NCBI GenBank assembly: GCA_013289855.1
Contig: JABCZD010000007.1
Location: forward strand, 248,001 to 312,000
Reading direction: 5' to 3'
Source: Acidobacteriota bacterium
GTDB lineage: Bacteria; Acidobacteriota; Terriglobia; Acidiferrales; UBA7541
DNA length: 64,000 nt
Shown here: piece by piece, positions 63,106 to 64,000 of the stretch
How the letters are laid out: each line of letters opens with the position of its first letter
How positions within the stretch are numbered: position 1 is the first letter of the stretch
Notes under the pieces: model-generated
Seen by the model: only the letters and a program-made list of their open reading frames with translations
Databases searched by the model: none
Told to the model about the DNA's origin: nothing
Made by a program: the position numbers and the translations under genes

Positions 63106-63201
63106 AGGTTGTCCTTTTTGTGCGAGTTGCGGGCGCACTGAGCGATTTGGAATGGCTGGGAGTGGTAACTAGGGCGATACGGGGTACCCCGGGGTGCTGA
63201 T

Positions 63202-63270
63202 GAAAGAGTAGGATTCTATTGGGTTTACGGGTGATTCGTGCGAAAGAGTAAGATTCTGTTGAGGTTACGG
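63202..63270. repeat. Imperfect tandem repeat, 29-base units
   Basis: Units start GAAAGAGTA and end TTACGG at 63202-63230 and 63242-63270. They match at 25 of 29 positions with 11 bases between. Confidence 0.75.
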
Positions 63271-63403
63271 CCGTTCGCACGCAGGGCTCGGGGCAAATGG
63301 ACAGCGGACCAAGGAAGTAACGAAGTGATGAAACGCGGACAAGGCGAGATCGGAAGGCGGGGTTGGGTCGGCGGGCGCGAAGATCTGCGGGGTGGGCGAC
63401 AAA

Positions 63404-63425
63404 GGCACAGACTGAAGTCTGTGCC
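63404..63425. repeat. Palindromic repeat, possible copy 13 of the TGTAG family
   Basis: GGCACAGACT (63404-63413) and AGTCTGTGCC (63416-63425) around GA. Centre CTGAAG equals CTTCAG in reverse, but the TGTAG flank is missing. Confidence 0.5.
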
Positions 63426-63459
63426 ACCGGGAGGCGTTTTGGTGCGAGCTTCACAGGGC

Positions 63460-63488
63460 ATGCTAGCATGGGCCGTGGTGCCTGTCAA
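63460..63488 (-). promoter_or_regulatory. Promoter for the 63105 gene
   Basis: TTGACA (63488-63483), 17-base spacer and TAGCAT (63465-63460) on the minus strand. The leader would be about 350 bases. Confidence 0.6.
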
Positions 63489-63733
63489 GAGATATTATTA
63501 TGTAGTACTAGTTTCGAACGATGGGGATAGTACTTTCGAACGAAGATGCGCGATCTAGTCCCGTTTTGGAACGAGTGGAGCGACAGGGTAGGCACCAATG
63601 GTCGCGGCGAATTCAAAGGAGGGAGGATGGGGCACCCTGAATCGTGCTCTCGGCCTACGCCCGGCCCACCCGCCAGGCCGAATATCAGGAATGCTAAGTG
63701 AAAACAGATTGCCTAATAATTTATAGAATGTAG

Positions 63734-64000
63734 CTAGCGCCGTGCATAGAATTCGTCAGCTGTTTCGGTACCGCTTGGACTTTGCACTGTCAATATGGTG
63801 GTGAGGATTTTCCCTTGCGTTCCAATATTCATTAAACGGTCCTTTACCACGGTGTGACCGGAAATCACCTCTGTTATGGTCAAGTCTAATCGAGAGCTGT
63901 ATACGTCGTCCCACGTCAAGCTGGCGGTGGTGCTCCCCTCTCTGGCCTCCTTCCCGTCGGTGGTTAAGTCGAACACCTGGTCTTCTTGAGCGCCATGTTT
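63734..64000 (-). CDS. Unknown protein, partial (5' end outside)
   Basis: The minus-strand frame is open to the window edge, so the real start lies beyond 64000. The visible 88 residues end with PSGTETADEFYARR and contain beta-type text (SRLDLTITEVISGHTVVKD, KILTTILTVQ). A GTG at 63976 could be an internal start. Not recognised. Confidence 0.5.
   Translation of the reverse strand, partial: KHGAQEDQVFDLTTDGKEAREGSTTASLTWDDVYSSRLDLTITEVISGHTVVKDRLMNIGTQGKILTTILTVQSPSGTETADEFYARR

Larger units (their letters stand above)
63106..63733. other. Intergenic region with repeats and a minus promoter
   Basis: Contains a 29-base imperfect direct repeat (63202-63230 and 63242-63270, 40-base period), a palindrome GGCACAGACT/AGTCTGTGCC (63404-63425), the promoter 63460-63488 and two TTCGAA sites (63513 and 63535). 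No coding frame is credible. Confidence 0.6.

Overview
The window is a GC-rich (roughly 58-60 %), gene-dense piece of a Gram-negative bacterial chromosome, most likely an acidobacterium (Terriglobia-like). This is inferred from outer-membrane assembly genes (bamA, ompH/skp-like, lolC/lolD-like), a carboxypeptidase-regulatory-like domain of the kind found at the N-terminus of Oar-type receptors, many large secreted proteins of unknown function, and a short omega subunit. Promoters that can be read are classical TTGACA-N17-TAnnnT types. No tRNA, rRNA, CRISPR array, insertion sequence or prophage was found.

Layout. 1-3.2 kb: 3' end of smc, purC, a Fis-type HTH protein and a secreted repeat protein. 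3.5-8 kb: an SDR oxidoreductase, then a MarR regulator with a self-overlapping operator, YceI, nitroreductase, a DedA-rhodanese fusion and WrbA, which together look like a quinone/electrophile stress group. 8.1-9.2 kb: dcd divergent from an HU-like gene. 9.2-11.9 kb: a patch of poorly conserved genes with looser codon bias (small membrane proteins, a CYTH-like protein, a FUSC-like protein). 12-16 kb: esterase, M50 protease, amino-acid permease. 15.8-20.1 kb: a long structured leader, then a 1205-residue hybrid histidine kinase. 20.3-26.1 kb: a YjbR-like protein, a secreted protein, and two overlapping secreted genes that are diverged tandem paralogues. 26.1-28.7 kb: priA, ended by a perfect 23-bp inverted repeat.

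28.7-50.6 kb is one long minus-strand envelope and housekeeping block, in transcription order lysS, a 73-aa gene, lolC/E-like, lolD-like, clpC, bamA, a 1500-aa beta-propeller lipoprotein, ompH/skp-like, an MsbA-like exporter, yicC, gmk, rpoZ, coaBC and a family-4 uracil-DNA glycosylase. Many junctions overlap by 1-4 bases, so parts are clearly operonic. It links outer-membrane protein and lipid delivery to translation and nucleotide supply.

50.8-57.2 kb: unknown genes, then an ECF sigma factor, an anti-sigma factor and a DUF4097 secreted protein, a membrane protein and aroK. 57.2-64 kb: a secreted protein, a zinc-ribbon XRE regulator, a prolyl oligopeptidase, an HD-domain protein, an antisense-overlapping ORF with a Cys/His-rich N-terminus and a partial gene. 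Scattered between genes are about a dozen short palindromes that share a TGTAG flank and a CTTTAG/CTTCAG-like centre but have different stems. They form a dispersed repeat family and are the most distinctive non-coding feature of the window.
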